Source: Puia dinghuensis
GTDB taxonomy: Bacteria; Bacteroidota; Bacteroidia; Chitinophagales; Chitinophagaceae
Assembly (NCBI RefSeq): GCF_014642875.1
Contig: NZ_BMJC01000002.1
Location: 682,001 to 746,000 of the forward strand
Reading direction: 5' to 3'
DNA length: 64,000 nucleotides
Numbering within the stretch: position 1 is the stretch's first letter; the number at the start of each line of letters is the position of its first letter. Positions 16,795-24,365 of the stretch are shown piece after piece. The notes under the pieces are model-generated. The model made no database searches. It was given only the letters and a program-made list of their open reading frames with translations, and was not told the DNA's origin. Made by a program: the position numbers and the translations under genes.

Positions 16795-17733
16795 ATGGAA
16801 TTAAAAGTTTTCAAGAAGGCGATGAAGCTGATGGGCAACCATTTCGAGCTTAGCGTGGTAACCGCCGACGAGCAATGGGCAGGTGAAATGATCGATGCCG
16901 GGGTTCGGGAGATACAGCGCATCGAGCGGCTGCTGACCACCTATAGCGAGGATAGTGAGACCAGCCTGATCAACGCTCATGCAGGCATAGCGCCCGTGGT
17001 AGTGAGCCAGGAGACCTTCGGGCTGATAGAGCGATCGATCCGCATCTCGCAGGTGACACAGGGCGCCTTTGATATCACCTATGGATCGGTGGACAAGCGG
17101 TTGTGGAATTTCGATACGAACATGCAACGGCTGCCCGATGCGGCGACCGCGAAGGCAATGGTACGGCTGATCGATTACCGGAAGATCGCTCTCGACCGGC
17201 AAAAGACAACGGTGATGCTGCAGGAGAAGGGGATGCGCATTGGTTTCGGAGGCATCGGGAAGGGCTATGCTGCGGAGATGGCAAAGGCCGTGATGCGGGG
17301 ACTTGGCGTAACCAGCGGCATCGTGAATGCTTCCGGCGACCTGACGGCCTGGGGTTATCAGCCGGACGGACAACCCTGGACCATCGGTATCGTCAATCCC
17401 AATGCGGCCGGCCAGATCTTTTCCTATCTCAATGTCACCGACATGGCGCTGGCCACTTCGGGCAATTATGAGAAATATATCCTCATCGACGGGAAGAAAT
17501 ACTCACACACGATAAATCCACGGACAGGATTGCCGGTCACCGGTATCAAAAGCGTGACCATCCTTTGTCCCAATGCCGAGATCGCGGATGCGATGGCGAC
17601 GCCGGTGATGATCATGGGCATCCGGGCCGGTCTCGACATGGTCAACCAGCTGCAGCAGATAGAAGCCATCCTCATCGATGATGAAGACGTCGTTTATACC
17701 TCCAATAATATCCGGGTTCACCTGAAGCAATAA
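16795..17733 (+). CDS. apbE: FAD:protein FMN transferase (ApbE family)
   Basis: A 312-residue ApbE-family enzyme, which moves FMN from FAD to a Ser or Thr of target flavoproteins. Visible family motifs are MGNHFELSV at the start, FDITYGSVD, GGIGKGYAAEMAKAV, NASGDLTAWG, LATSGNYEKY, HTINPRTGLPV and DAMATPVMIMG (Mg2+ ligands). The start at 16795 follows directly from the outer-membrane gene; an upstream ATG lies inside that gene. Unlike many ApbE proteins it has no signal peptide or lipobox, so it may act in the cytoplasm. No protein with a recognisable flavinylation site is encoded nearby. Confidence 0.92.
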   Translation: MELKVFKKAMKLMGNHFELSVVTADEQWAGEMIDAGVREIQRIERLLTTYSEDSETSLINAHAGIAPVVVSQETFGLIERSIRISQVTQGAFDITYGSVDKRLWNFDTNMQRLPDAATAKAMVRLIDYRKIALDRQKTTVMLQEKGMRIGFGGIGKGYAAEMAKAVMRGLGVTSGIVNASGDLTAWGYQPDGQPWTIGIVNPNAAGQIFSYLNVTDMALATSGNYEKYILIDGKKYSHTINPRTGLPVTGIKSVTILCPNAEIADAMATPVMIMGIRAGLDMVNQLQQIEAILIDDEDVVYTSNNIRVHLKQ

Positions 17734-17834
17734 TGAAAAGGATCTTTCTGACCATAGTAGGGCATCTGACCCTCATTCCACTTTCAGGTTTTTGGTCGGA
17801 TTTTCTCCCGATGCTTTGTAGGTCTGAGAAATGA
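17733..17834 (+). pseudogene. Possible remnant of an exported-protein gene after apbE
   Basis: An ATG overlaps the last base of the apbE stop (TAATG) and opens a 33-codon frame beginning MKRIFLTIVGHLTLIPLSG, which looks like the start of a signal peptide. It ends at a stop inside the 3' end of the opposite-strand permease gene. The coupling to apbE suggests that a third operon gene once followed and was lost; equally it may be chance. No homology can be claimed. Confidence 0.25.
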
Positions 17835-20169
17835 TGGTGAAAAGCCCGATGCCCAGCAGCAGCGCAAAACAAGTCATCGCAGAAAGGAAGCCATAGCCCG
17901 GCCGCTGGACAAAGTTCATCTGGAAAAGGAAGCTGAGGCAGTAGCCGATGGGAATACCGATGGCGCCTGCGATGAAGATCAACTTTATGAACCCACGCGA
18001 GAGCAGGCGGACCATTTGCTGCCGGCTTGCGCCGATCACCTTGCGGATGGCGATCTCCTTTCTCTTGACCTCAACGCTGTAAACGACCAGCCCCAGTAAT
18101 CCAAGGGTAGCGATGCTTATGGCCATGAAGGCGAGGTATCCAAGGAGTGAGATCGTCGCGCGCTGGGAGTCACTTTTTTCCAGATCGTCATCGAGCCAGG
18201 AGAATGAGAAGGGTTGGGATGGGGCCAGCGACCTCCAGACGTGAGCGATGCGGGCTGATACCGACTGATGATCAGAATAGCCGACATCGACGAATAGGTA
18301 ATTGCATTCCGCTTCCTTGTTGCGGAAGGCCATGGGGTCTACCGGTCGCCCGGCGTTGTCGTAATTGAAATCCTTTACCACGCCGATGATCTCCAACGCC
18401 GTAGAATCATCTACCCACAATTTTTTCCCCAGGGCGGCATGAACTTCTTTGAAACCCAGGAGTTGAGCGGCTTTGTTGTTGATGACCACCGACTGTTCGG
18501 CAGCAGAATCCCCGGCAGCGGCGAAGTTCCTGCCAGCCAGCAGCGGGATATTCATAGAAGAGATGAAGGTGGGGTTGGTAAAGAAATAATTCATGGACAG
18601 GGCGCCTTTTTGGGCATTGTCCAGCCAGGCAAGCCCCCGCATCCAGTTGGAATGCCGCTGGAAATCGACGGAGAGGCCGGAAACCGACCGCACCCCTCCT
18701 ACCCCCGCAACCGTTGGAAACGCCCGCTTTTTGTCAACCCCGTCGAGGGGGATGACCAGCACGTTGTCTCTTTTGAAACCACGATCTGCGGAGGACAGAA
18801 AGTCGAATTGCCGGTAAAAGGCGAACAGGAAGATGATCATCACCAGCGACAGGCTGTATTGAAAGACGATAAGGGTCTTCTGCAGGCCCACGTTGCCGAA
18901 GATTTTTGCGGTGGACAGGTTGCGAAGCACCCGCAGAGGCTTGAAAGCGGAGAGCAGCCAGGCGGGAGCGACACCCGCGACAAGGCCGGCGAACAAGGCA
19001 AACGCCAGTGTATAAGCGACGTACCGGAAATTATACCGGAATGCCGATGGGATCATTTCATAGCCATCATTGAACGGAGCGTATTTGACGATATACGATA
19101 ATAAGATCCAGGCGAAGCCAAGGGCTAAAAAGGCGAGGACACAGGCTTCCACCACATATTGGGTGAATACCTGTATCCGCCGGGCCCCGGCTATTTTTCG
19201 AATGCCGATCTCCTTGGCGCGTGTGAGGGCGCGGGCAACCGTCAGATTGGTATAATTAAAACAAGCGGCCAGCAAGAGCAACAGGGCCACATCGATGCCC
19301 GTCCATAGTTTGGTCCAGGTGGTGCCAGGACCAATGTCGTTGTAGATATGGCCGTCGGCCGGCCTGATCTTTTCGATGGGTTGGGTTGTAAAGGCAAGCA
19401 CGCCATATTTATCTTTCCTGTTGACGCCTGCGGCAATGCTCTTCATCTCGCCCAACAGGTCGTTCCGCGTAGCAGTGCTTTTCAGCAAAACGTAGGTATA
19501 GGCTACCCGGCAGTCACCCCAATCGCCGGACCTGTCGGGCAGTTGTTTGCTTTGCACCAGATTTGGTACGGCCGAGAGGGAAGCATAGGCGTCAAAGTCG
19601 ATATGCGACAGGGGATTGTCCGCCAGGATGCCGGTGACTACGAAATTGCCTTTCTTGCCCATATCGATCACCTTACCCATCGGATCGGAAGCGCCGAAAA
19701 GCCTTTTGGCGGTGGCTTTTGTCAACACGATGCCGTTGGGGTCGCGCAATGCGGTGACTTTATTACCGGAAGCGAGGGTAAAGCCGAATACGCGGAAGAA
19801 GGAGGGTTCTGTAAAGGCTCCATTGATCTCGAGCTGGCTGGCGCCGGCGTGCACCGTTGCTTTCAGCTGGGGATACACGGAGACGGCCGCTTCAATATCC
19901 GCCGTGTCCGCCTTCACTGCATCGAGCAGGGGCAGCGGCGTGCTGGCCAATGTCCAGTGTTCGCCATTCTTTTTGTCATAGTTGCTGAGAATACGATAGG
20001 TTCTAGCGGGGAAGGGATGGAAATGATCGTATCCCGTTTCATGTTGAACGATGATCAATTCCATCATGCCGACCGACATGCTCAGTCCAAGGCCGAAGAT
20101 GTTGATAAACGAGACCAGCCGGTTTCTCATCAGGCTGCGGAAAGCGATCTTTAAATAATTACCGATCAT
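17773..20169 (-). CDS. MacB/FtsX-type ABC transporter permease
   Basis: About 798 residues from the ATG at 20167-20169, chosen because MIGNYLKIAFRSLMRNRLVSFINIFGLGLS is the standard family start; an in-frame upstream ATG (20298) adds an unrelated extension. The order is N-terminal helix, MacB periplasmic domain, FtsX block (NYTNLTVARALTRAKEIGIRKIAGA), second periplasmic domain and second FtsX block (EVKRKEIAIRKVIGASRQQM), ending in NPTKNLKVE. It has no ATPase partner in the window. It is divergent from the BlaI gene, with 209 bases between. Confidence 0.9.
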   Translation of the reverse strand: MIGNYLKIAFRSLMRNRLVSFINIFGLGLSMSVGMMELIIVQHETGYDHFHPFPARTYRILSNYDKKNGEHWTLASTPLPLLDAVKADTADIEAAVSVYPQLKATVHAGASQLEINGAFTEPSFFRVFGFTLASGNKVTALRDPNGIVLTKATAKRLFGASDPMGKVIDMGKKGNFVVTGILADNPLSHIDFDAYASLSAVPNLVQSKQLPDRSGDWGDCRVAYTYVLLKSTATRNDLLGEMKSIAAGVNRKDKYGVLAFTTQPIEKIRPADGHIYNDIGPGTTWTKLWTGIDVALLLLLAACFNYTNLTVARALTRAKEIGIRKIAGARRIQVFTQYVVEACVLAFLALGFAWILLSYIVKYAPFNDGYEMIPSAFRYNFRYVAYTLAFALFAGLVAGVAPAWLLSAFKPLRVLRNLSTAKIFGNVGLQKTLIVFQYSLSLVMIIFLFAFYRQFDFLSSADRGFKRDNVLVIPLDGVDKKRAFPTVAGVGGVRSVSGLSVDFQRHSNWMRGLAWLDNAQKGALSMNYFFTNPTFISSMNIPLLAGRNFAAAGDSAAEQSVVINNKAAQLLGFKEVHAALGKKLWVDDSTALEIIGVVKDFNYDNAGRPVDPMAFRNKEAECNYLFVDVGYSDHQSVSARIAHVWRSLAPSQPFSFSWLDDDLEKSDSQRATISLLGYLAFMAISIATLGLLGLVVYSVEVKRKEIAIRKVIGASRQQMVRLLSRGFIKLIFIAGAIGIPIGYCLSFLFQMNFVQRPGYGFLSAMTCFALLLGIGLFTIISQTYKASGENPTKNLKVE

Positions 20170-20331
20170 AGATAGAGAGTTGGCGTGATGATACACAAAT
20201 TGTTCCGATAGACAAAGAATTGAGAAACAAATAATTGGAGTTTTTGGCGGGGTGCCCGCCGTTCGAAAGCGTACGGGGGTTGTTCGATTATGATACACGT
20301 ATGGTTGAAAAAAAATTTTCGCGTTTGTATC

Positions 20332-20351
20332 AAAACTATAAAAATAGTTTT
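20332..20351 (+). promoter_or_regulatory. BlaI-type operator dyad 1
   Basis: AAAACTAT and ATAGTTTT around a 4-base A spacer form a perfect inverted repeat. The ACTA/TAGT half-sites are like those bound by BlaI/MecI repressors. It lies just upstream of the -7-like TAGATTTG (20351-20358) for the blaI-like gene, where a bound dimer would block transcription. Confidence 0.7.
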
Positions 20352-20357
20352 AGATTT

Positions 20358-20375
20358 GAACTATAAACATAGTTC
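20358..20375 (+). promoter_or_regulatory. BlaI-type operator dyad 2
   Basis: GAACTAT and ATAGTTC around AAAC form a second perfect inverted repeat, centred 25 bases from dyad 1 and ending 3 bases before the ATG. It would cover the transcription start and the leader. The two dyads share the ACTAT half-site, a strong sign of autoregulation by the encoded repressor. Confidence 0.7.
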
Positions 20376-20378
20376 AGC

Positions 20379-20828
20379 ATGAAAGCATTTAAGGGAAAAG
20401 CGGGCGATGAGGGCGGGAGTGGGAAAGCATCTAACAGCGGAAAAGCGGGGGATGAGGCGAGGGGCCGGAAAGTACTTACCAAAGCGGAAGAGCAGGTGAT
20501 GAAGGTTGTCTGGCGGCTCGGCAGCGGGCTGTTGATGGAGATCGTCGACAAGATGCCCAAGCCTGCACCGCACAAGAATACCGTTGCCACTATTCTGAAG
20601 ACCCTTGTAGAAAAAGGGTTTGTCCGGATCGAAAATGTAGGCCGGATACACCGGTACCACCCGCTGGTATCGAAGGAAGCCTATTCCCGGGATACCCTCG
20701 CGTCGGTAGCCAAGGGTTATTTCGAAGGCTCCTTTACCAATGTGGTCTCCTTCCTGGTAGATGAGAAGAAACTGTCGGTGAAGGAGCTGGAACTATTATT
20801 ACAACAACTGAAAAAAAACAAAAAATGA
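20379..20828 (+). CDS. BlaI/MecI/CopY family repressor
   Basis: A 149-residue winged-helix repressor. Residues about 33-105 are the penicillinase-repressor domain (LTKAEEQVMKVVWRLGSGLLMEIVDKM, HKNTVATILKTLVEKGFVRIENVGRIHRYHPLV), followed by a helical dimerisation and cleavage region (FEGSFTNVVSFLVDEKKLSVKELELLLQQL). It has an unusual 30-residue Gly/Lys-rich N-terminal extension; an inner start cannot be excluded. It is followed one base later by an M56 peptidase gene, the expected partner that inactivates such repressors. Confidence 0.92.
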   Translation: MKAFKGKAGDEGGSGKASNSGKAGDEARGRKVLTKAEEQVMKVVWRLGSGLLMEIVDKMPKPAPHKNTVATILKTLVEKGFVRIENVGRIHRYHPLVSKEAYSRDTLASVAKGYFEGSFTNVVSFLVDEKKLSVKELELLLQQLKKNKK

Positions 20829-20829
20829 T

Positions 20830-21951
20830 ATGGAAAGCGTATTCGCCTATTTGTTGCAGTCGGCGCTGGTCAGCGGGATACTGACGGCCTATTATTGGAT
20901 CGCGTTGCGCAACCGGAGCCTGCATGGATATAACCGGCTCTATCTGTTGGGGGTGCTTGTGCTGAGCATATTGTTGCCGCTGACGCCGATACATTGGGCG
21001 CCGGTTGGCGGAGCCCCGGTGATAGGCGGCACCGTCGAGCGGGTGGAGAATGCCGGCAGGGCGGCGAATGGCGGGTGGATCCCCTGGGTGACGATTGGGG
21101 GCTGGGTCGCCGCGGGAGTGAGCCTGTTGTTGGTGGTTGTGACGGCGTGCCGGATAGTGCAGGTGTACCGGATGAAGGCGCGGCAGTCGTTTTGCCGGAT
21201 GGGTGGCTACGATCTGATCGAGACCGATGACCCGCGGGCGCCTTTCTCCTTTTTCAATAATTTGTTCTGGCAGCGGGGCGCCGACCCGGATGACCCTGTC
21301 AATAATAAGATTCTCCGTCATGAGTTAGCACATATCGGGGGGCGGCATAGCTGGGATGGATTGTTCGTCCAGCTGCTGAGCTGTCTTTTCTGGATGAACC
21401 CTTTTTTCTGGGCTATCCGCCGGGAGCTGCGCCTGGTGCATGAGTTTATTGCCGATGCGGCCACGGGTATGCAGGGGGATGCAGAAGGCTTTGCCCGGAT
21501 GCTGTTGCAGGCGGCGAACGGAGGCCGGTGGATGGAGCCCGTCCAGGGATTTTTTCAATCACCTATAAAAAGAAGATTACTTATGATCAGTAACAGTGGG
21601 CGCAATGGCCTTGGCCTTTTGCGCAAAATGCTTGTCCTGCCAGTGGTGGTGGGCGTGATAGTGCTGGTTTCCTGTAGCAAGACGCAGAAAGCAGCCCGGT
21701 ATGATGCGCTCGACCAGGCGAAGCTGGAAAAAGAACAATTAGATAAGAAGGTCAAATACCTGATAGTGTCAGACATGGTGCAGAAGGTGAAGATCCGGGG
21801 AATGAACGGAAAAGACAGCAGCGTCAGCCTCAACCTGTCGCCGATGGATGCCAAACGCGCGATGGAGCAGAAAATCTATCGGGTAGAAGTGGAGGGGCAT
21901 GATCCTGTCATAAAAGCAGATCATCCTGACTTCATAAAAGCAGATCGATGA
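20830..21951 (+). CDS. M56 family membrane metallopeptidase (BlaR1-like, no penicillin sensor)
   Basis: A 373-residue integral membrane zinc peptidase. Transmembrane helices are at about 4-24, 36-54 and 88-108, then the M56 domain with APFSFFNNLFW, the zinc motif HELAH (164-168), WMNPFFWAIRRELRLVHEFIADA and a fourth helix near 285-303. It lacks the penicillin-binding sensor of BlaR1; after the last helix comes only a short soluble tail with a lipobox-like VSCSK. It probably inactivates the neighbouring BlaI-like repressor by proteolysis. It overlaps the M1 aminopeptidase gene by four bases (ATGA). The last 16 residues are a duplicated 8-residue unit. Confidence 0.9.
   Translation: MESVFAYLLQSALVSGILTAYYWIALRNRSLHGYNRLYLLGVLVLSILLPLTPIHWAPVGGAPVIGGTVERVENAGRAANGGWIPWVTIGGWVAAGVSLLLVVVTACRIVQVYRMKARQSFCRMGGYDLIETDDPRAPFSFFNNLFWQRGADPDDPVNNKILRHELAHIGGRHSWDGLFVQLLSCLFWMNPFFWAIRRELRLVHEFIADAATGMQGDAEGFARMLLQAANGGRWMEPVQGFFQSPIKRRLLMISNSGRNGLGLLRKMLVLPVVVGVIVLVSCSKTQKAARYDALDQAKLEKEQLDKKVKYLIVSDMVQKVKIRGMNGKDSSVSLNLSPMDAKRAMEQKIYRVEVEGHDPVIKADHPDFIKADR
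21909..21946 (+). repeat. 24-bp tandem duplication at the end of the M56 gene
   Basis: CATAAAAGCAGATC occurs at 21909-21922 and again at 21933-21946, within a diverged 24-base unit that also shares ATCCTG. The unit is in frame and gives DPVIKADH and PDFIKADR as the last residues, directly before the overlapping start of the next gene. Confidence 0.8.
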
Positions 21952-24365
21952 AAAGAGCAGTCCTCGGCTTTTGCTTCGGCTGGTTGATGCTTTTCGCCAC
22001 CGCGCAGGAAAAGCAGGATACGGGTTGGAAGACCCTTTACAGGGGCAGTGCGACCCGGATCAACGACCTGGTGCATACGCGGCTGGAAGTACGGTTCGAT
22101 TACGACCGGAGCTATGTCTATGGAAAGGTGGAGCTGACGCTGCGGCCGCACTTCTACCCTACCGATAGCCTGTTGCTCGATGCAAAGCAGATGGAGATCG
22201 CATCGGTAGCGCTGGTGACGGGGAGCTCGCGACGGCCTTTAGCCTATGACTATGATGGGTGGCGGTTGCGGATACGGTTACCGAAAGCATACCGGAGGTG
22301 GGAACAATATATTGTACGGGTGGAGTATGTCGCCAAACCGGCGGAAGCGAAAGTCGGCGACTACAACCGGGGATTGTTCTTTATCAACCCGAAAGGTACG
22401 GACCCAAACAAGCCGACGCAGATATGGACGGATTGCGAGGCGGAAAAGGTGTCGCTGTGGTGTCCTACGATTGACAAGCCCAATCAAAAGACAACGGAAG
22501 AGATGCTGATGACGGTGCCGGAAAAGTATGTGACGCTAAGCAATGGGCGGTTAGCGGGTCAGGTGCATCATGGCGACGGAACGCGGACCGACGACTGGAA
22601 GATGGAATTGCCGCATGCGCCCTATCTGTTCTTTATGGGAGTGGGTGATTTTGCGATCGTCAAAGACAGTTATAAGGGAAAGGAGGTGAGCTATTATGTC
22701 GAGCCGGCTTTTGCCCCCACGGCACGCAGGGTATTCGGCGAGACCCCGGCGATGATCGCCTTTTTCGAACGGGTGACCGGGATACCCTTCCCCTGGGTGA
22801 AATACTCCCAGATCGTCGTTCGCGATCTTACCAGCACGGCAATGGAGAATACCACCGCTACTTCCCATGCGTACGAGGCACAGCAGGATGCGCGCGACCT
22901 GGTGGATGGCAACCGCTGGGAGGACAATATAGCCCATGAGCTTTTTCATCAATGGTGCGGCGATTATGTCACCTGTGAGTCGTGGAGCAACCTGACACTA
23001 AATGAATCCTTTGCCCGGTGGAGCGAATATCTCTGGGAAGGATGGCGGCATGGCTCAGATGCGGCGTTGGAAAAGAATTACGCGCAGTTGCAAGCCTATC
23101 TGGGCAACCCGGCCAATAAGGGAAAAGCGTTGGTAAGATTTTCCTATGCTGATGCGGATGACCTTTTTGATGATATCAGCTATAACAAGGGGGCGGCTAT
23201 CCTGACCATGCTGCAGCATTGCCTTGGCGATAGCGCCTTTTTTGCCGGGTTAAACCTATACCTGCGGACCAACGCTTTTAAGCCGGCCGAAGTCCACCAG
23301 CTGCGGCTGGCGATGGAAGAAGTGAGCGGGCAGGACCTGAACTGGTTTTTCAACCAATGGTACTTTGGCGCGGGGCATCCGAAGGTGCGTATCGATTACA
23401 ACTACGATTCCGTGGCGGGAAAGGTGAGCGTGTTTATCGCACAGGAGCAGGGACATCCTTTCATCGTGCCGTTGGTGATCGATGTATATGAAACGGCTGG
23501 GAAGAAGCGATATCCGGTATGGCTGCGGCAGGAGAAAGATACCTTCTCGTTCGCATGTACGGAGAGACCGGCACTGGTGAATGTGGATGCGGAGAAGGTG
23601 ATCGTTTGGGAGAAGTCGGACCATAAGACGCTGGCCGGGTTTGCCTATCAATATGATCATGCCGGAAATTATGTAGACCGGCGTGAGGCTATTGCAGCTT
23701 GTCTTCCCCACCCGGAGGATCCGCTTGCGTTGACAGTGATAAAAAAAGGGCTAACCGATAGGTATGCGGGCATCCGGGAATTCGCGCTACTTGGGCTGGT
23801 GAGAGCCGGTGATACGGTGAAGAAGGCCATGGAATCGATCGTTGCGACGCTGGCGCGACAGGACTCCAATGCCCTTGTCCGGCGGTTTGCCCTGCGGCTA
23901 CTACCCGACTATGGTTCAAAATATAAACCGGTGATCGTAGCAGAGCTGGATGACTCTTCGTATAGCGCCGCGGGTGAGGCGTTGTATGCGCTTGGCCGGC
24001 TGGATTCGGTGTCGGCTTTGGCGGCAGCCAAAGCACGGGTTGGGCAGCCAACCCGGGGAAAGCTGGCGGAGGAGATCGTCGGCGCCCTGGCGCAATTTGG
24101 GTCGGAAGAAGATGCAGACCTTATCCTCGACCGGTTTGCCCGGCTGTCTTTTAAACCCAGGATCTCCCGGAAGTTTGCCGCTTATCTCGGGCGGCTGCAC
24201 GACACGGAGAAAGTGGAAAAGGGCGTCGATATGCTGGTCGCGTTTCGCCGGACGCTGCCGGAATTTTTTGCCCCGGTTATCAACGACAACCTGCGCGCTG
24301 TGCTGAAGGCGAAGGAGGCGGATGGCGCAACGGGATTGGCGGATTATATAAAGAAGAGGTTATAG
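21948..24365 (+). CDS. M1 family aminopeptidase with HEAT-like C-terminus
   Basis: An 805-residue exported zinc aminopeptidase with a signal peptide (MKRAVLGFCFGWLMLFATAQ). Then come an N-terminal beta domain and a catalytic domain with the substrate-recognition motif TAMENT (GAMEN variant) and HELFHQWCGDYVTCESWSNLTLNESFARW, which supplies the HExxH-x18-E zinc ligands. Residues about 560-805 form helical repeats (RREAIAACLPHPEDPLALTVIKK and similar), like the HEAT/ARM domain of the family. Translationally coupled to the M56 gene, so it is probably de-repressed by the BlaI-M56 switch. It overlaps the convergent receptor gene by 6 bases. Confidence 0.93.
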   Translation: MKRAVLGFCFGWLMLFATAQEKQDTGWKTLYRGSATRINDLVHTRLEVRFDYDRSYVYGKVELTLRPHFYPTDSLLLDAKQMEIASVALVTGSSRRPLAYDYDGWRLRIRLPKAYRRWEQYIVRVEYVAKPAEAKVGDYNRGLFFINPKGTDPNKPTQIWTDCEAEKVSLWCPTIDKPNQKTTEEMLMTVPEKYVTLSNGRLAGQVHHGDGTRTDDWKMELPHAPYLFFMGVGDFAIVKDSYKGKEVSYYVEPAFAPTARRVFGETPAMIAFFERVTGIPFPWVKYSQIVVRDLTSTAMENTTATSHAYEAQQDARDLVDGNRWEDNIAHELFHQWCGDYVTCESWSNLTLNESFARWSEYLWEGWRHGSDAALEKNYAQLQAYLGNPANKGKALVRFSYADADDLFDDISYNKGAAILTMLQHCLGDSAFFAGLNLYLRTNAFKPAEVHQLRLAMEEVSGQDLNWFFNQWYFGAGHPKVRIDYNYDSVAGKVSVFIAQEQGHPFIVPLVIDVYETAGKKRYPVWLRQEKDTFSFACTERPALVNVDAEKVIVWEKSDHKTLAGFAYQYDHAGNYVDRREAIAACLPHPEDPLALTVIKKGLTDRYAGIREFALLGLVRAGDTVKKAMESIVATLARQDSNALVRRFALRLLPDYGSKYKPVIVAELDDSSYSAAGEALYALGRLDSVSALAAAKARVGQPTRGKLAEEIVGALAQFGSEEDADLILDRFARLSFKPRISRKFAAYLGRLHDTEKVEKGVDMLVAFRRTLPEFFAPVINDNLRAVLKAKEADGATGLADYIKKRL

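Noticed and set aside
19348-20154. Plus-strand frame of 268 codons
   Set aside because: Antisense to the FtsX-type permease with clear family motifs.
20250-20275. GGCGGG/CCCGCC hairpin upstream of the BlaI-like gene
   Set aside because: No T-run on either strand and no gene ends there; not called as a terminator.
20189-20298. TGATACAC found twice between the permease and BlaI genes
   Set aside because: Eight bases only, with no symmetry or fixed relation to a promoter; could be chance.
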